This document shows, piece by piece, positions 8,947 to 17,382 of a DNA stretch of 35,413 nucleotides. Under the pieces are notes generated by a model. That model had not been told where the DNA came from. It ran no database searches and saw only the letters and a program-made list of their open reading frames with translations. Origin of the DNA: a bacterium (lineage in GTDB: Bacteria; Planctomycetota; J058; JAJDCP01). The stretch lies in the NCBI GenBank assembly GCA_030428695.1, contig JAUIEM010000042.1:1-35413 (forward strand). The letters are read 5' to 3'. Position 1 is the first letter of the stretch. Every line of letters begins with the position of its first letter. The position numbers and the translations under genes were made by a program.

Positions 8947-8975
8947 AGTGTAGGGCATGGGCAGGGGGGTCGCAA
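8947..8975 (-). promoter_or_regulatory. Sigma70-type promoter of the GcvT/flavoprotein operon
   Basis: On the minus strand a -35 TTGCGA (8975-8970) and a -10 TACACT (8952-8947) are separated by exactly 17 bp. The expected transcript start is about 25 nt before the ATG at 8914. The same box pair recurs before other genes in the window. Confidence 0.6.
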
Positions 8976-9054
8976 GCCGTCTCAGGGAGGCGGGGAACGC
9001 CCGTCAGCGGAGGGCGTTGGCGGGAGGGGGGAGCCTCCGTCGGGCCGCTCCCCC

Positions 9055-9084
9055 CTGGCAGGCGGCGCGCCCAGCCCCTACCCT
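9055..9084 (+). promoter_or_regulatory. Possible promoter of the DUF6348-like gene
   Basis: CTGGCA (9055-9060) and TACCCT (9079-9084) are 18 bp apart, and the -10 sits 17 bp before the ATG at 9101. The -35 matches consensus in only four of six bases, and the short leader leaves little room, so this is a weak call. Confidence 0.3.
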
Positions 9085-9100
9085 GCGCCGGGGGGATTCC

Positions 9101-10258
9101 ATGGACGAACGCGACATCTTCTTGCAGGCGTTGGAGGCCGCCCTCCGCGAGGCGGGCGCCGGCGAGCTCCGCAGCCTCGAGCGGCGCGGGGAGGCGCTCG
9201 CGCTCGCCGACGGGAAGCTGCGCCTCGAGGTCGAGATCCTGCGGGGGGCGGAAGATCATCCGGCGACGGCCCACTGCCACGTGCTGACCCGCACGCTGAA
9301 GCCGGAGGTGCCGCCGCTGGAGGCGTGCGTGGTCGGGATCCACCGGGAGCGGGCGGAGTCCCTCGCCCAGGCGGCGCGCAACTGGGTCGCCCTGGCCGCG
9401 GGCCCGGTGTACTCGCTGTTCCTCGCCCGGCCGGTGCTCGGCGCGGTGCACTTCGGTCCCGCCAGCCCCGAGGGGGTGGCCGGCGCTCACGGCTTCTCTG
9501 GACCTGTCGGCGCGCGGCTCTTCGGCGCGGACTTCGACCCCGCGCAGCTGCTCGAGGCGCGCCCCTTCGCCTGGGCGGCCGCGCTCGCCCCGCCGACGCA
9601 CCTGCACCTGGTCAAGGTCACGATCTCGTGCCGGGACGGGGTCTGGACCCGCAGCGTCGAGGTCAACGGCCACGCGGCGAGCGCCGTCGACCACCGCTGG
9701 GGGCAGGGGCTGCCCGCCCTGGAACGCGGCATCTTCACGCTGTACGCGACCTTCCACTCCGGCGGCGACCAGGCCGCGGTCGACGCGCGGCGCCAGGTGG
9801 ACGAGGCGATCGAGGCCTGCGTCGCGGCGCTCGGGGCCGGGGAGGACGCCCGGCAGGCCCTCGCGGGCTTCCCCACGGCCCTGGCGGAGACGGTCGACGC
9901 CTTCGTGCCGCTCGCCTTCGGCCGCGTCTTCCTGCGCAAGCTCGGGCCCGCCGCGTTCCCTGCGTGCTACACCGCCCTCGCCGCCGACGGCAGCGCCACC
10001 TTCGGCCTGCCACTGATGGCCGAGCCAGCCTTCGCCCGGGCCCTGGTCCGCGCGGAGCGCTGCCGGAGCGCGGAGCCCGCGTTGTTCGAGCGGATCGCCC
10101 GCTGCAGCCCCGAGATCAGCGCCCTCAACGACGGCGCCCGCGCCGGTGAGGAGCTCGCGGGCGCGCGCCTCGCGCCGCCGGTCGTCGCCGCCGCCGGCGC
10201 GAGCGAGGCGGACGTGCGCCGGGCCCTTACGGAGGGGGCGCGGCGGAGGGGGTCGTAG
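9101..10258 (+). CDS. Hypothetical protein, DUF6348-like
   Basis: A 385-residue soluble protein with no signal peptide or membrane span. The stretch LHLVKVTISCRDG with VEVNGH (residues about 168-190), followed by an LYATFH strand, resembles the core of DUF6348 proteins, whose function is not known; I make this link from memory of the family and hold it loosely. The C-terminal third is helical and alanine-rich. The start at 9101 has a purine-rich GGGGGGA leader; the frame is open upstream but that part is proline/arginine-rich and holds no better site. The gene diverges from the GcvT/flavoprotein operon, with 186 bp between start codons, so the two units could share control. A GC-rich inverted pair (10264-10269 with 10281-10286) just after the stop could end transcription but has no T tract. 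No catalytic motif is visible. Confidence 0.7.
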   Translation: MDERDIFLQALEAALREAGAGELRSLERRGEALALADGKLRLEVEILRGAEDHPATAHCHVLTRTLKPEVPPLEACVVGIHRERAESLAQAARNWVALAAGPVYSLFLARPVLGAVHFGPASPEGVAGAHGFSGPVGARLFGADFDPAQLLEARPFAWAAALAPPTHLHLVKVTISCRDGVWTRSVEVNGHAASAVDHRWGQGLPALERGIFTLYATFHSGGDQAAVDARRQVDEAIEACVAALGAGEDARQALAGFPTALAETVDAFVPLAFGRVFLRKLGPAAFPACYTALAADGSATFGLPLMAEPAFARALVRAERCRSAEPALFERIARCSPEISALNDGARAGEELAGARLAPPVVAAAGASEADVRRALTEGARRRGS

Positions 10259-10351
10259 AGACGGGCCCGGGCGCGCGCGGCGGGCCGGTTGCGTGGAGAT
10301 CGACGTGCCCTTGTGGTAGGGTCTGGAACGTTTGCGCACACGGAGGAGATG

Positions 10352-12061
10352 ATGCGTAGGAGTCTGGGGCTCGCGGTTTGTTTGGCGCTGGTCGGAAGCC
10401 TGCTGGTGCCGGCACAGGCACAGTCGGTCTTCGTGCACTACAGCTTCGATGGGGTGCCGGAAACGCTCGCGACGGGCGATGTCTTCCTCGACGAGTCCGG
10501 CAACGGCAACGACGCGACACTGTTCGTCGACACCGACAACAGCGATCCGACCGCGATCATCAACTCGAGCACCGACGCGAACGTGTGCCAGTCCTGGGAG
10601 CAGAAGAACGAGGGCGCCGAGACCCACGCGCTCCTGACGACGCCGTTCACGCCCGACACGACGACGGTGTGGACGATCGCCTTCTGGCACGAGATGTCCG
10701 GCGGCGTGTCGACACCCCTGTTCGACAACACGAGCAACGATCACCTGTTCGAGGTCTTCGCCTCGGGGACCAACCGGGTGCAGGTGAAGATCGACGGCCA
10801 GGCGGGTCGCTTCTGGACGATCCCCTCGGGGCTCGGCCAGAACACCTTCAACCACTTCGCCCTCGTCGTCGATCCCGGTGGTATCGCGGGCGTCGACGTC
10901 GACGGTTTCAGCGGGAATGACCGCCTCGCCCTGTATGTCGACGGCGTGTTGCAGACGCCGAACAGCGGGCAGAATCTGACGACCTACCGGACGAACGTCG
11001 TGTGCAACAACATCGGCGACGGCGCGAGCACCGACTCCGCGTTCCTGAACGGCCACTTCGACGGCCTCGACGAGTTCTTCATCTTCGAGGACTGGGCGTT
11101 GACGGCCAGCGAGGTCGCCCGGCTGATCGCCTCCAACGACCCGGGCTTCGAGGCCGACCGCGGCGACGCGCCGACCGCTGCCCAGAGCGGCTTCGCCTCG
11201 AGCTACCCGGTGCTCAAGGCCGGGGCCGCCTGCGGGGCCAGCCACCTGATCGCCGGGCCCCGCCTGGGAGCCGAGCGCGACGGCGAGGCTGACGGCCAGA
11301 CCAGCGCGAATGCTGACGGGGACGACAGCGACGGGACCGATGACGACGACGGCGTCACGTTCCTCTCCGGGCTGTACGTCTCGACGTCCACGACGCTGCG
11401 CTTCGCGCTCGCCGTCGACCTGCAGAACGCCGCGAGCTCGAACTTCCTCGACGCCTGGATCGATCTGAACCGGGACGGGGATTGGGAGGATCCGGGCGAG
11501 CAGGTCCTGACCAACGAGGACCTCGGGACCACGACCGGGACCGTCGTCGTCCCGATCACCCTGCCGCAGGACACCGGCAGCAACATCGAGCTCGGCACGA
11601 CCTACATGCGCTTCCGCCTGAGCACCTCCGGCGGCCTCTCGCCGCGTGGGGCCGCCGACAACGGGGAGGTCGAGGACTACGAGGTCGCCCTGCTCGATCC
11701 GAGCGGGAGCGCGGCGTCGGTCGTCCTGCCCGAGACGGGCGGCGGCATCAGCCTCGAGCGCAGCGGCGACAACCTCCTCGTGCGCCTCGGCGGCATGACG
11801 TTGTTCGAAGGCCCGGTCGCGGACTTCGCGAGTCTGACGATCACCGGCAGCGCTGCGGGGGACGACGTCCTGACGGTCGACCTGACGGGACCGAGCCCCC
11901 TGCCCGCGGGCGGGCTGAGCTTCGACGGGGGCTCCGGCGGAAGCGACTCCCTCGTGCTGAGCGGCGGGACCGCGGGCGGGCTGACCGTCACACAGTCCGG
12001 CGCGGGAGCCGGAAGCATGGACCTCGACGGCACGCCGATCACCTTCACCGGGCTCGAATAG
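10352..12061 (+). CDS. Exported LamG-like / GEVED-domain surface protein
   Basis: A 569-residue exported protein. Residues 1-23 form a signal peptide (basic start, hydrophobic core, cleavage after PAQA). Residues about 25-265 look like a concanavalin/LamG beta-sandwich: FVHYSFDG, DESGNGNDATL, LALYVDG and FDGLDEFFIFEDWALTASEV are typical strands and loops. A GEVED domain follows (RGDAPTAAQSG, an Asp-rich loop DGDDSDGTDDDDGV, LNRDGDWEDPGEQ, NGEVEDYEV). The last 100 residues are Gly/Ser/Asp-rich beta repeats without an obvious sorting motif. Such proteins are common at the surface of Planctomycetota and relatives and may bind calcium through the acidic loops. Two ATGs overlap at 10349; 10352 is chosen because GGAGG (10342-10346) then sits 5 nt upstream. 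Codon use is visibly less GC-extreme than its neighbours, as often seen in surface proteins. Confidence 0.85.
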   Translation: MRRSLGLAVCLALVGSLLVPAQAQSVFVHYSFDGVPETLATGDVFLDESGNGNDATLFVDTDNSDPTAIINSSTDANVCQSWEQKNEGAETHALLTTPFTPDTTTVWTIAFWHEMSGGVSTPLFDNTSNDHLFEVFASGTNRVQVKIDGQAGRFWTIPSGLGQNTFNHFALVVDPGGIAGVDVDGFSGNDRLALYVDGVLQTPNSGQNLTTYRTNVVCNNIGDGASTDSAFLNGHFDGLDEFFIFEDWALTASEVARLIASNDPGFEADRGDAPTAAQSGFASSYPVLKAGAACGASHLIAGPRLGAERDGEADGQTSANADGDDSDGTDDDDGVTFLSGLYVSTSTTLRFALAVDLQNAASSNFLDAWIDLNRDGDWEDPGEQVLTNEDLGTTTGTVVVPITLPQDTGSNIELGTTYMRFRLSTSGGLSPRGAADNGEVEDYEVALLDPSGSAASVVLPETGGGISLERSGDNLLVRLGGMTLFEGPVADFASLTITGSAAGDDVLTVDLTGPSPLPAGGLSFDGGSGGSDSLVLSGGTAGGLTVTQSGAGAGSMDLDGTPITFTGLE

Positions 12062-12258
12062 GCGCGGGACCGCGCGCACAGACCAACGGCTCTGCGGGGC
12101 TGCGTCGCTCCCCGGCTTTCGCCCATGATCGCCGACTTCACGCCATCGGCAACGTCGGGACGCACGGAGCCACTTCGTCTGTCGCGCGCGGGAAGTCCGG
12201 AGTCCCGATCCGCTGAAAGAAACCGCCCTGCCCGCCCTTCTCGATCGGGGAGGCGCCC

Positions 12259-12714
12259 ATGAACCGGATGATCACCCCGCCCGACGTGTACCTGGGACCC
12301 GAGCCCTCGCTGTTCCTCGCCGGAGGCATCAGCGAATGTGCCGACTGGCAGCGGGACCTCGCCGAGGCCCTCGCGGCGCTCCCGTGGGTCCTGATCAACC
12401 CGCGGCATCCCGCCTTCGACGCCGCGAACCCGGAGGCCGCCGCGCAGCAGATCGGCTGGGAGTTCCGCCACCTGCAACGGGCGCGGGCGGTCTCGTTCTG
12501 GTTCCCGCCCGAGACGCTCTGTCCGATCACCCTCTACGAGCTCGGCAAGCTCTCGGCAGGCTCGAAACCCCTGTTCATAGGCGTCGACCCCGGATACCAG
12601 CGCCGGCAGGACGTGATCATCCAGACCGGGCTGCTCCGCCCCGAGGTCGAGGTCGTCAATTCCCTGGAAGCCCTCGCCGCCCAGCTGCTGGAGGGGTTGA
12701 AGCCCGCGTCGTAG
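12259..12714 (+). CDS. Nucleoside 2-deoxyribosyltransferase-like protein
   Basis: A 151-residue cytoplasmic protein matching the nucleoside 2-deoxyribosyltransferase-like family (Pfam Nuc_deoxyrib_tr2 type). Its hallmarks are FLAGGIS at residues 19-25, W30 in the following helix, INPRHPAFD at 46-54, QQIGWEFRHL at 63-72, and FWFPPETLCPITLYELG at 80-96. True deoxyribosyltransferases swap bases on deoxynucleosides for salvage; many proteins of this subfamily have no proven substrate and some occur in phages. The start has a GGGGAGG site 6 nt upstream. The 197 bp before it contain no other gene that I can see. The gene converges on the coiled-coil gene. Residue-level confirmation of the catalytic glutamate (E85 in PPET is a candidate) is by eye only. 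Confidence 0.8.
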   Translation: MNRMITPPDVYLGPEPSLFLAGGISECADWQRDLAEALAALPWVLINPRHPAFDAANPEAAAQQIGWEFRHLQRARAVSFWFPPETLCPITLYELGKLSAGSKPLFIGVDPGYQRRQDVIIQTGLLRPEVEVVNSLEALAAQLLEGLKPAS

Positions 12715-12729
12715 GGCGCGCGTGCGCCC
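12714..12729. terminator. Short hairpin between convergent genes
   Basis: A perfect 6-bp stem GGGCGC/GCGCCC with a 4-nt loop begins at the last base of the stop codon at 12714. It lies between two converging genes, so it could end transcription from both sides. There is no T tract, so intrinsic termination is uncertain. Confidence 0.35.
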
Positions 12730-12734
12730 AGCTC

Positions 12735-13916
12735 CTACGCGGCGTCGTGCTTGTCGGCGGCGCGCTCGGCGTCGTTGGTGAAGCGCGCCGCGTCGACCGG
12801 AGAGCCGAAGCGGGCCTTGAGGAAGGGCAGGACGAGCATGTAGGCCACATCCCAGTTGCCTTCGTTCAACGCGAGCTTGCGCGCGATGATCTGGAAGTTC
12901 GCCGCGACGTAGTTGATGATGACCGACCCGACCTCTTTCACGGTGTAGCGCGCCGCGAAACCGGGGATCTTCTGCGCGAGATAGGAATGCGCCCGCCCGG
13001 CGAAGAGCTTGCCCGCGGACTGCGAGAGCGCCGCGGCGCCGATCGCGATCAGTGTGCGGTAACGGGCCTTCTCGACCTCCTTCCAGCCGACCTTGTGCTT
13101 TCCGTCGGCCCATTCGAGCGCGAGGGTCGTCACCTCGCTCGTCGCTGCGCCCACCGACGATCCGATGATCTTGCCGGCCGGTCCGAAGGTCGAGCTGACG
13201 ACCGTCATCGCGATCGAGCGTCCGAGGTTGATGCCGGCGATGGTCCGCGCCCCGCCGCGGTTGATCTTGTTGTCGTACTGGTGGATCTTGCGCCCGGCGG
13301 TGTCGACGAGCGACTTCGCTTCGGCGAGGGCGCGGTCGGCCCGTTTGTAGGCCCGCGCCATCGTGTGGTTCTGGGCCTGCGTGCACAGGCTGGTGACCTT
13401 GAGCCGCAGCCCCTGGACCGCGAGCTTCGGCGCGGCGGGATTGACCATACCGCCGGCGAGGTGGATCACGTCGGCGAGCACGGGGTGGGCGAAGTAGGTC
13501 TGCAGCAGCTGCTCGGCACGACCCTCGAGCATCGTGACGTGGTTGAGCAGCGCGTGCATCTTCCGCTGCAAGGCACGCAGCGCGCTGACCTGGCCGGCGC
13601 GGGCCTTGTGCTCCTCCTGCTGTTGCTTTTCCTCCGCATCGCGTTTGCGGCGTTCGAGCTCCGCCTGCACCTGCTTCCGCGCGTCCCCGAGCTGCTTGTT
13701 CCGCGCCGCGACGGTCTCGACGCGGGCCGCGGCCGAGGGGTCGAGTTGCGCGAGCTGACGCTTGAAGTAGCTCTGGGAGTTGACCAGCATCTGCATCCGG
13801 TTGCCGATCCGCCGGGCCTCCGGGCTGTGGGCGGGAAGGCGGAGCTGCTCGATCGAGAGGCTCTTGATCTCCTGCTCGATACGCCGGAGCTGCGCCAGAA
13901 TCTGCTGTTTGGTCAT
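12735..13916 (-). CDS. Coiled-coil protein of unknown function with Gly/Ala-rich hydrophobic centre
   Basis: A 393-residue protein that I do not recognise. Residues 1-130 are strongly helical and charged, with a likely coiled coil at 65-125 (a lysine/glutamate/glutamine-rich run around 85-105). Residues about 225-265 form a Gly/Ala/Ser-rich, moderately hydrophobic segment (SSTFGPAGKIIGSSVGAA), and a second such stretch lies at 288-305. The C-terminal 80 residues are helical and basic. The design, a long coiled coil followed by an amphipathic segment that might insert in a membrane, is seen in secreted toxins and tape-measure-like proteins, but no toxin motif is visible and no signal peptide precedes it. 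The start has a perfect AGGAGG 6 nt upstream. It stands alone on the strand, with 140 bp before the next gene start, and shows no obvious operon partner. Confidence 0.75.
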   Translation of the reverse strand: MTKQQILAQLRRIEQEIKSLSIEQLRLPAHSPEARRIGNRMQMLVNSQSYFKRQLAQLDPSAAARVETVAARNKQLGDARKQVQAELERRKRDAEEKQQQEEHKARAGQVSALRALQRKMHALLNHVTMLEGRAEQLLQTYFAHPVLADVIHLAGGMVNPAAPKLAVQGLRLKVTSLCTQAQNHTMARAYKRADRALAEAKSLVDTAGRKIHQYDNKINRGGARTIAGINLGRSIAMTVVSSTFGPAGKIIGSSVGAATSEVTTLALEWADGKHKVGWKEVEKARYRTLIAIGAAALSQSAGKLFAGRAHSYLAQKIPGFAARYTVKEVGSVIINYVAANFQIIARKLALNEGNWDVAYMLVLPFLKARFGSPVDAARFTNDAERAADKHDAA

Positions 13917-14056
13917 CGCTTCCTCCTCACAGGAATGCCGCTCCCCTCTTGAGCGCGGGAGGCGCGCGGCAGGCTTCGGAGGAATCGGGATTTTTTTCAG
14001 GGCCTCGCTGCCTCCCCGCTGGCGTCGCTCGAGCCCGCCCGGCCCCGGTCGAAGCG

Positions 14057-14506
14057 CTACGCGCCCAGCGCCTCCGGGCTCGGGTCCCCGCCCCTCGCGA
14101 GGACTTCCCAGGCGGCGTCGCCCGCCGGGCCCAGGCGGTACTTCCCGCGTCCGGCGCGGACCAACCAGCCGACCTTCACCACCTCCGCCCGCGACTGCAT
14201 CGAGCAGACCGCACGGCCGGCTCTGCGGAGCACCGTGTCGAGGTCGCGCACCGTGAAGAACACGCGGTCGAGGGCCCGCGTCAGGTAGCCCGCAGCGGCG
14301 AGCATCTGCAGGTGGTTCGGTCGGGCGCTGGCGGGGAAGAGCTCCGCGAAAGGGGTGGCCGCCGCCAGCTCTGCGGCAAGGCCTGGTCGGACCTCCGGGC
14401 GCGGCGCGTCGGGCATCTCCTCCAGCCGCGTGAGCGTCGGCTCGTTCCCTGGCGTGGGCTCGACCCGTATGCGCAGTCGCGGGGCCGGCGTTTCGTCTGC
14501 TTCCAT
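14057..14506 (-). CDS. Small winged-helix-like protein
   Basis: A 149-residue soluble protein. The first 45 residues are acidic and proline-rich and probably disordered. The C-terminal 60 residues read like a winged helix: a helix (DLDTVLRRAG), a possible recognition helix (SMQSRAEVVKVGWL) and a wing (VRAGRGKYRLGPAGDAAWEVL). This could be a DNA-binding regulator or a domain that reads a partner protein; no ligand domain is attached. The start at 14506 has AAGGAGG 7 nt upstream; the longer frame to 14554 has no such site. Neighbours on the same strand are the P-type ATPase stop 150 bp upstream and the coiled-coil gene 140 bp downstream, neither close enough to argue for an operon. Confidence 0.65.
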   Translation of the reverse strand: MEADETPAPRLRIRVEPTPGNEPTLTRLEEMPDAPRPEVRPGLAAELAAATPFAELFPASARPNHLQMLAAAGYLTRALDRVFFTVRDLDTVLRRAGRAVCSMQSRAEVVKVGWLVRAGRGKYRLGPAGDAAWEVLARGGDPSPEALGA

Positions 14507-14658
14507 CGTGTCCTCCTTGTGCTCAACGGAGGAAGCACGCCCCGTGCCAACCACCGCGCCCCGGAGCTCCGCGATCGCGCGCCTCTCCCACTGTCTCCCA
14601 ACGGCGACACCTGCCGCGTGCGCTCGTCAGCGCGCGGAAGTCGCTGGCGCCGGCGCGC

Positions 14659-17382
14659 TCACTCCCGGACGAACAGGACCTTGCGCAGGTAGTCGCAGCC
14701 GAAGACCAGCGGCACCCCGAGCCAGGCGAGCAGATAGACCGAGGCGTCGACCGGGGCGGTGCCGAGCACGGCCTGCAGCGGAGGCGCGTACAGCACCCCC
14801 CAGGAGAAGACGACCTGGATGCCGATGCCGAGCAGCATCAGCCGGTTCCGCAGCACTCCCCGGTCGATCCCCGAGCGGCGGGAGAAGCGGCGGCCGAGCA
14901 GGTTGCCGATCTGCATCAACAGGATGCTGGCGAGGGCCGCCCCCGTCGCCGCCCGGTACAACGGCGCGTCGCTCGCCAGCTCGGTGCCGTACTCCCAGCC
15001 GCCCCCGACGAGCACGTAGAAGAACAGGAACAGCGACCAGGCCGCCTCGAGGGCGCCGAGGAACAGGTAGCTGTGCGCGACCAGCGGCAGGCTGAGCAGG
15101 CCCTCGCCGCGGCGGCGGGGGGGCTGCCGCATCTGCTCCGGCTGCGGAGGCTCCTGGCCGAGGGCCATCGAGGGGATGATGTCGGTGCCGAGGTCGATGG
15201 CGAGGATCTGGATCACCGTCAGGGCCAGGGGCACCGGCAGCAGCACGTACAGCAGGTAGGGCACGATCTCCGGGCCGTTGCTGACCAGCACGTAGTTGGT
15301 GAAGCGGCGGATGTTCGCGTAGACCGTGCGGCCCTCCTCGACGCCAGCGACGATCGACGCGAAGTTGTCGTCGAGCAGGATGATCTGCGCCGACTCGCGG
15401 GCGACGTCGGTGCCGCCCCGGCCCATCGCGACGCCGACGTCCGCCGCCTTGAGCGCCGGCGCGTCGTTGACGCCGTCGCCGGTCATCGCGACGACCTTGT
15501 CGAGCTCCTTCAGCGCGGCGATGATCTGCATCTTCTGCTCCGGCGAGGTGCGCGCGAAGACGCGCACGCCTTCCCGCAGCTTCTCGACCAGCTCGACCTG
15601 GCGCAGCTCCGCCAGGGCCTGGCCGCGCAGCACGCCTCCCGCGTCGCGGTCGAGGATGCCGCAGCGCCGGGCGATGGCCCGGGCCGTCTCCGGATGGTCG
15701 CCGGTGATCATCACGACGTCGATGCCGGCCTCCCGGCAGCGCGCGATGGCCGGGGCGACCTCGGGCCGCAGGGGATCTTCCAGGCCGAGGAAGCCGGCGA
15801 GCACCAGGTCGCGCTCGAAGGCCTCGGGCCCGACGGCGGGGTCCTGCGCCCGCGCGACTTCCTCTGCCTCCAGGGCGCGCCAGGCGACGGCGATCACCCG
15901 CAGGCCGCCGCGGGCCAGGCGATCGACGGTGCGGTCGGCGGCCGCCAGGGCCTCGGCGTCCGCGGGCGCGACGCCGGCTTCCCCCGCGACCCCGTCCAGC
16001 AGCGGCCGCAGGCGTTCCCAGGCGCCCTTGACCGCGAGGAGCGTGCGCCCGCCCCTCCGGCCGATGCCCTCGGAGCGGGCGCGGGACACGTCGAAGGGGA
16101 AGCGGCGCTCGATGGCGGCGAGGGCCTGCGCGACATCCCCCCCGTGGGTTTCCACGCAACGGGCGATGGCGAGGTCGAGGGGGTCGCCGCGCAGGCCGCC
16201 GGCCTCGTCGCCGCGGTCATCCGCGCGCAGGTCGCAGGCGAGCAGGCCGAGCTCGGCCAGGCCCCGCGGCTCGGCGTCCGCGCCCCGGGGGCCGACGAGG
16301 CGCGTCACCGCCAGGCTGTTCTCGGTCAGGGTGCCGGTCTTGTCGGTGCAGATCACGTGCACCGCGCCGAGGCCTTCGACCGCGCTGAGACGCTTGACCA
16401 GCACGTTCTTGCGCGCCATCCGCAGGCTGCCCATCGCGAGGGCGAGGGTGAAGGTCGGCAGCAGGCCCTCGGGCACGTTGGCGACGATGATCCCCATCAT
16501 GAACACGAGGTTCACCCACAGCGAACGCCCGGACAGCACGCCGTACAGGAAGAAGGCGACGCCCATCAGGCTGGCGATCACCGTCAGCATGCGCACCATC
16601 TGGGCGCTGGCCTGCTCGAGGGGCGACGGGCGTTCGCGCACGGTCTGCGACAGGTGGGCGACGCGCCCGAACTCGGTGCGCAGGCCGGTCGCGTAGACCA
16701 CCGCCTCGGCGCTGCCCCGGATCACCTGGCAGCCGCCGAACACCAGGTTGCGCGCCTCCAACGCGGGGACTCCGGCGGCCGCCGGGGCTGTTTCCAGGCC
16801 GAGCGCGTGGGACTCGCCGGTCAGCGGCGCGTTGTTGACGGCCAGGCCGACGCAGCGCACCACCCGGGCGTCGGCGGCGACGCGGTCGCCCTCGGACAGG
16901 AGCAGGATGTCCCCCGGCACCAGCTCGTCGGCGAGCACCGTCCGGCTCTCCCCTCCGCGCCGCACCCAGACCCGCGGGGGGAGGAAGCGCTGCAGCGCCT
17001 CCATCGCGCGCTCGGCGCGGAACTCCTGGAGGAAGCTGACGCCCGCGTTGAGCAGCGACACGCCGAGCAGCGCGAAGCCGAGGATCGCCATGCTCTCGCC
17101 GGGCTGGAGGCGGTCGGCGACGAAGCACACGCCGGCCGAGGCGAGCAGCAGGAGGGTGAAGAAGTTGGTCAGCTGCTTGCGCAGCTTGCGCACCCACTTG
17201 TACGGGTCGGGCAGGACGAGGCTGTTCCTGCCGACCTCGAGCAGCCGCTCGGCGACCTCCCCGTCCTCGAGGCCCTCCGCGCGGGTGTGCAGGACGTCGT
17301 GCACCTCGGCCACCGGCAGGTGCTGGATCTGGTGGAAGCCGCCGGGGCGCGCCTTCCGGACCTCCGCCGCCGCGCCGGTCAT
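14659..17382 (-). CDS. P2-type cation-transporting ATPase with Na,K-ATPase-like ion-binding residues
   Basis: A 907-residue P-type ATPase with all core motifs: TGES (188-191, actuator), PEGLL in M4 (304-308), phosphorylated Asp347 in DKTGT, KGA (452-454) in the nucleotide domain, and TGDGVND (634-640). An N-terminal cation-ATPase domain precedes M1. The ion ligands resemble Na,K-ATPase rather than the Ca pump: ANVPEGLL in M4, SNGPE at 701-705 in M5, and IDLGTD at 729-734 in M6, matching the Ser/Asn/Glu and Asp/Asp set of the alpha subunit. No beta-subunit gene is nearby. The transported ion is therefore best guessed as Na+ and/or K+, but Ca2+ or other cations are not excluded. It is translationally coupled to the universal stress protein upstream (ATGA overlap at 17379-17382), suggesting expression under stress. 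Confidence 0.93.
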   Translation of the reverse strand: MTGAAAEVRKARPGGFHQIQHLPVAEVHDVLHTRAEGLEDGEVAERLLEVGRNSLVLPDPYKWVRKLRKQLTNFFTLLLLASAGVCFVADRLQPGESMAILGFALLGVSLLNAGVSFLQEFRAERAMEALQRFLPPRVWVRRGGESRTVLADELVPGDILLLSEGDRVAADARVVRCVGLAVNNAPLTGESHALGLETAPAAAGVPALEARNLVFGGCQVIRGSAEAVVYATGLRTEFGRVAHLSQTVRERPSPLEQASAQMVRMLTVIASLMGVAFFLYGVLSGRSLWVNLVFMMGIIVANVPEGLLPTFTLALAMGSLRMARKNVLVKRLSAVEGLGAVHVICTDKTGTLTENSLAVTRLVGPRGADAEPRGLAELGLLACDLRADDRGDEAGGLRGDPLDLAIARCVETHGGDVAQALAAIERRFPFDVSRARSEGIGRRGGRTLLAVKGAWERLRPLLDGVAGEAGVAPADAEALAAADRTVDRLARGGLRVIAVAWRALEAEEVARAQDPAVGPEAFERDLVLAGFLGLEDPLRPEVAPAIARCREAGIDVVMITGDHPETARAIARRCGILDRDAGGVLRGQALAELRQVELVEKLREGVRVFARTSPEQKMQIIAALKELDKVVAMTGDGVNDAPALKAADVGVAMGRGGTDVARESAQIILLDDNFASIVAGVEEGRTVYANIRRFTNYVLVSNGPEIVPYLLYVLLPVPLALTVIQILAIDLGTDIIPSMALGQEPPQPEQMRQPPRRRGEGLLSLPLVAHSYLFLGALEAAWSLFLFFYVLVGGGWEYGTELASDAPLYRAATGAALASILLMQIGNLLGRRFSRRSGIDRGVLRNRLMLLGIGIQVVFSWGVLYAPPLQAVLGTAPVDASVYLLAWLGVPLVFGCDYLRKVLFVRE

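Noticed and set aside
8915..12079. Upstream extension of the GcvT-like frame across 3 kb
   Set aside because: It runs antisense through two good plus-strand genes and a promoter; GcvT homology starts at 8914.
13991..13997. Run of seven T as an intrinsic terminator
   Set aside because: No plus-strand gene ends upstream and no stable stem directly precedes it.
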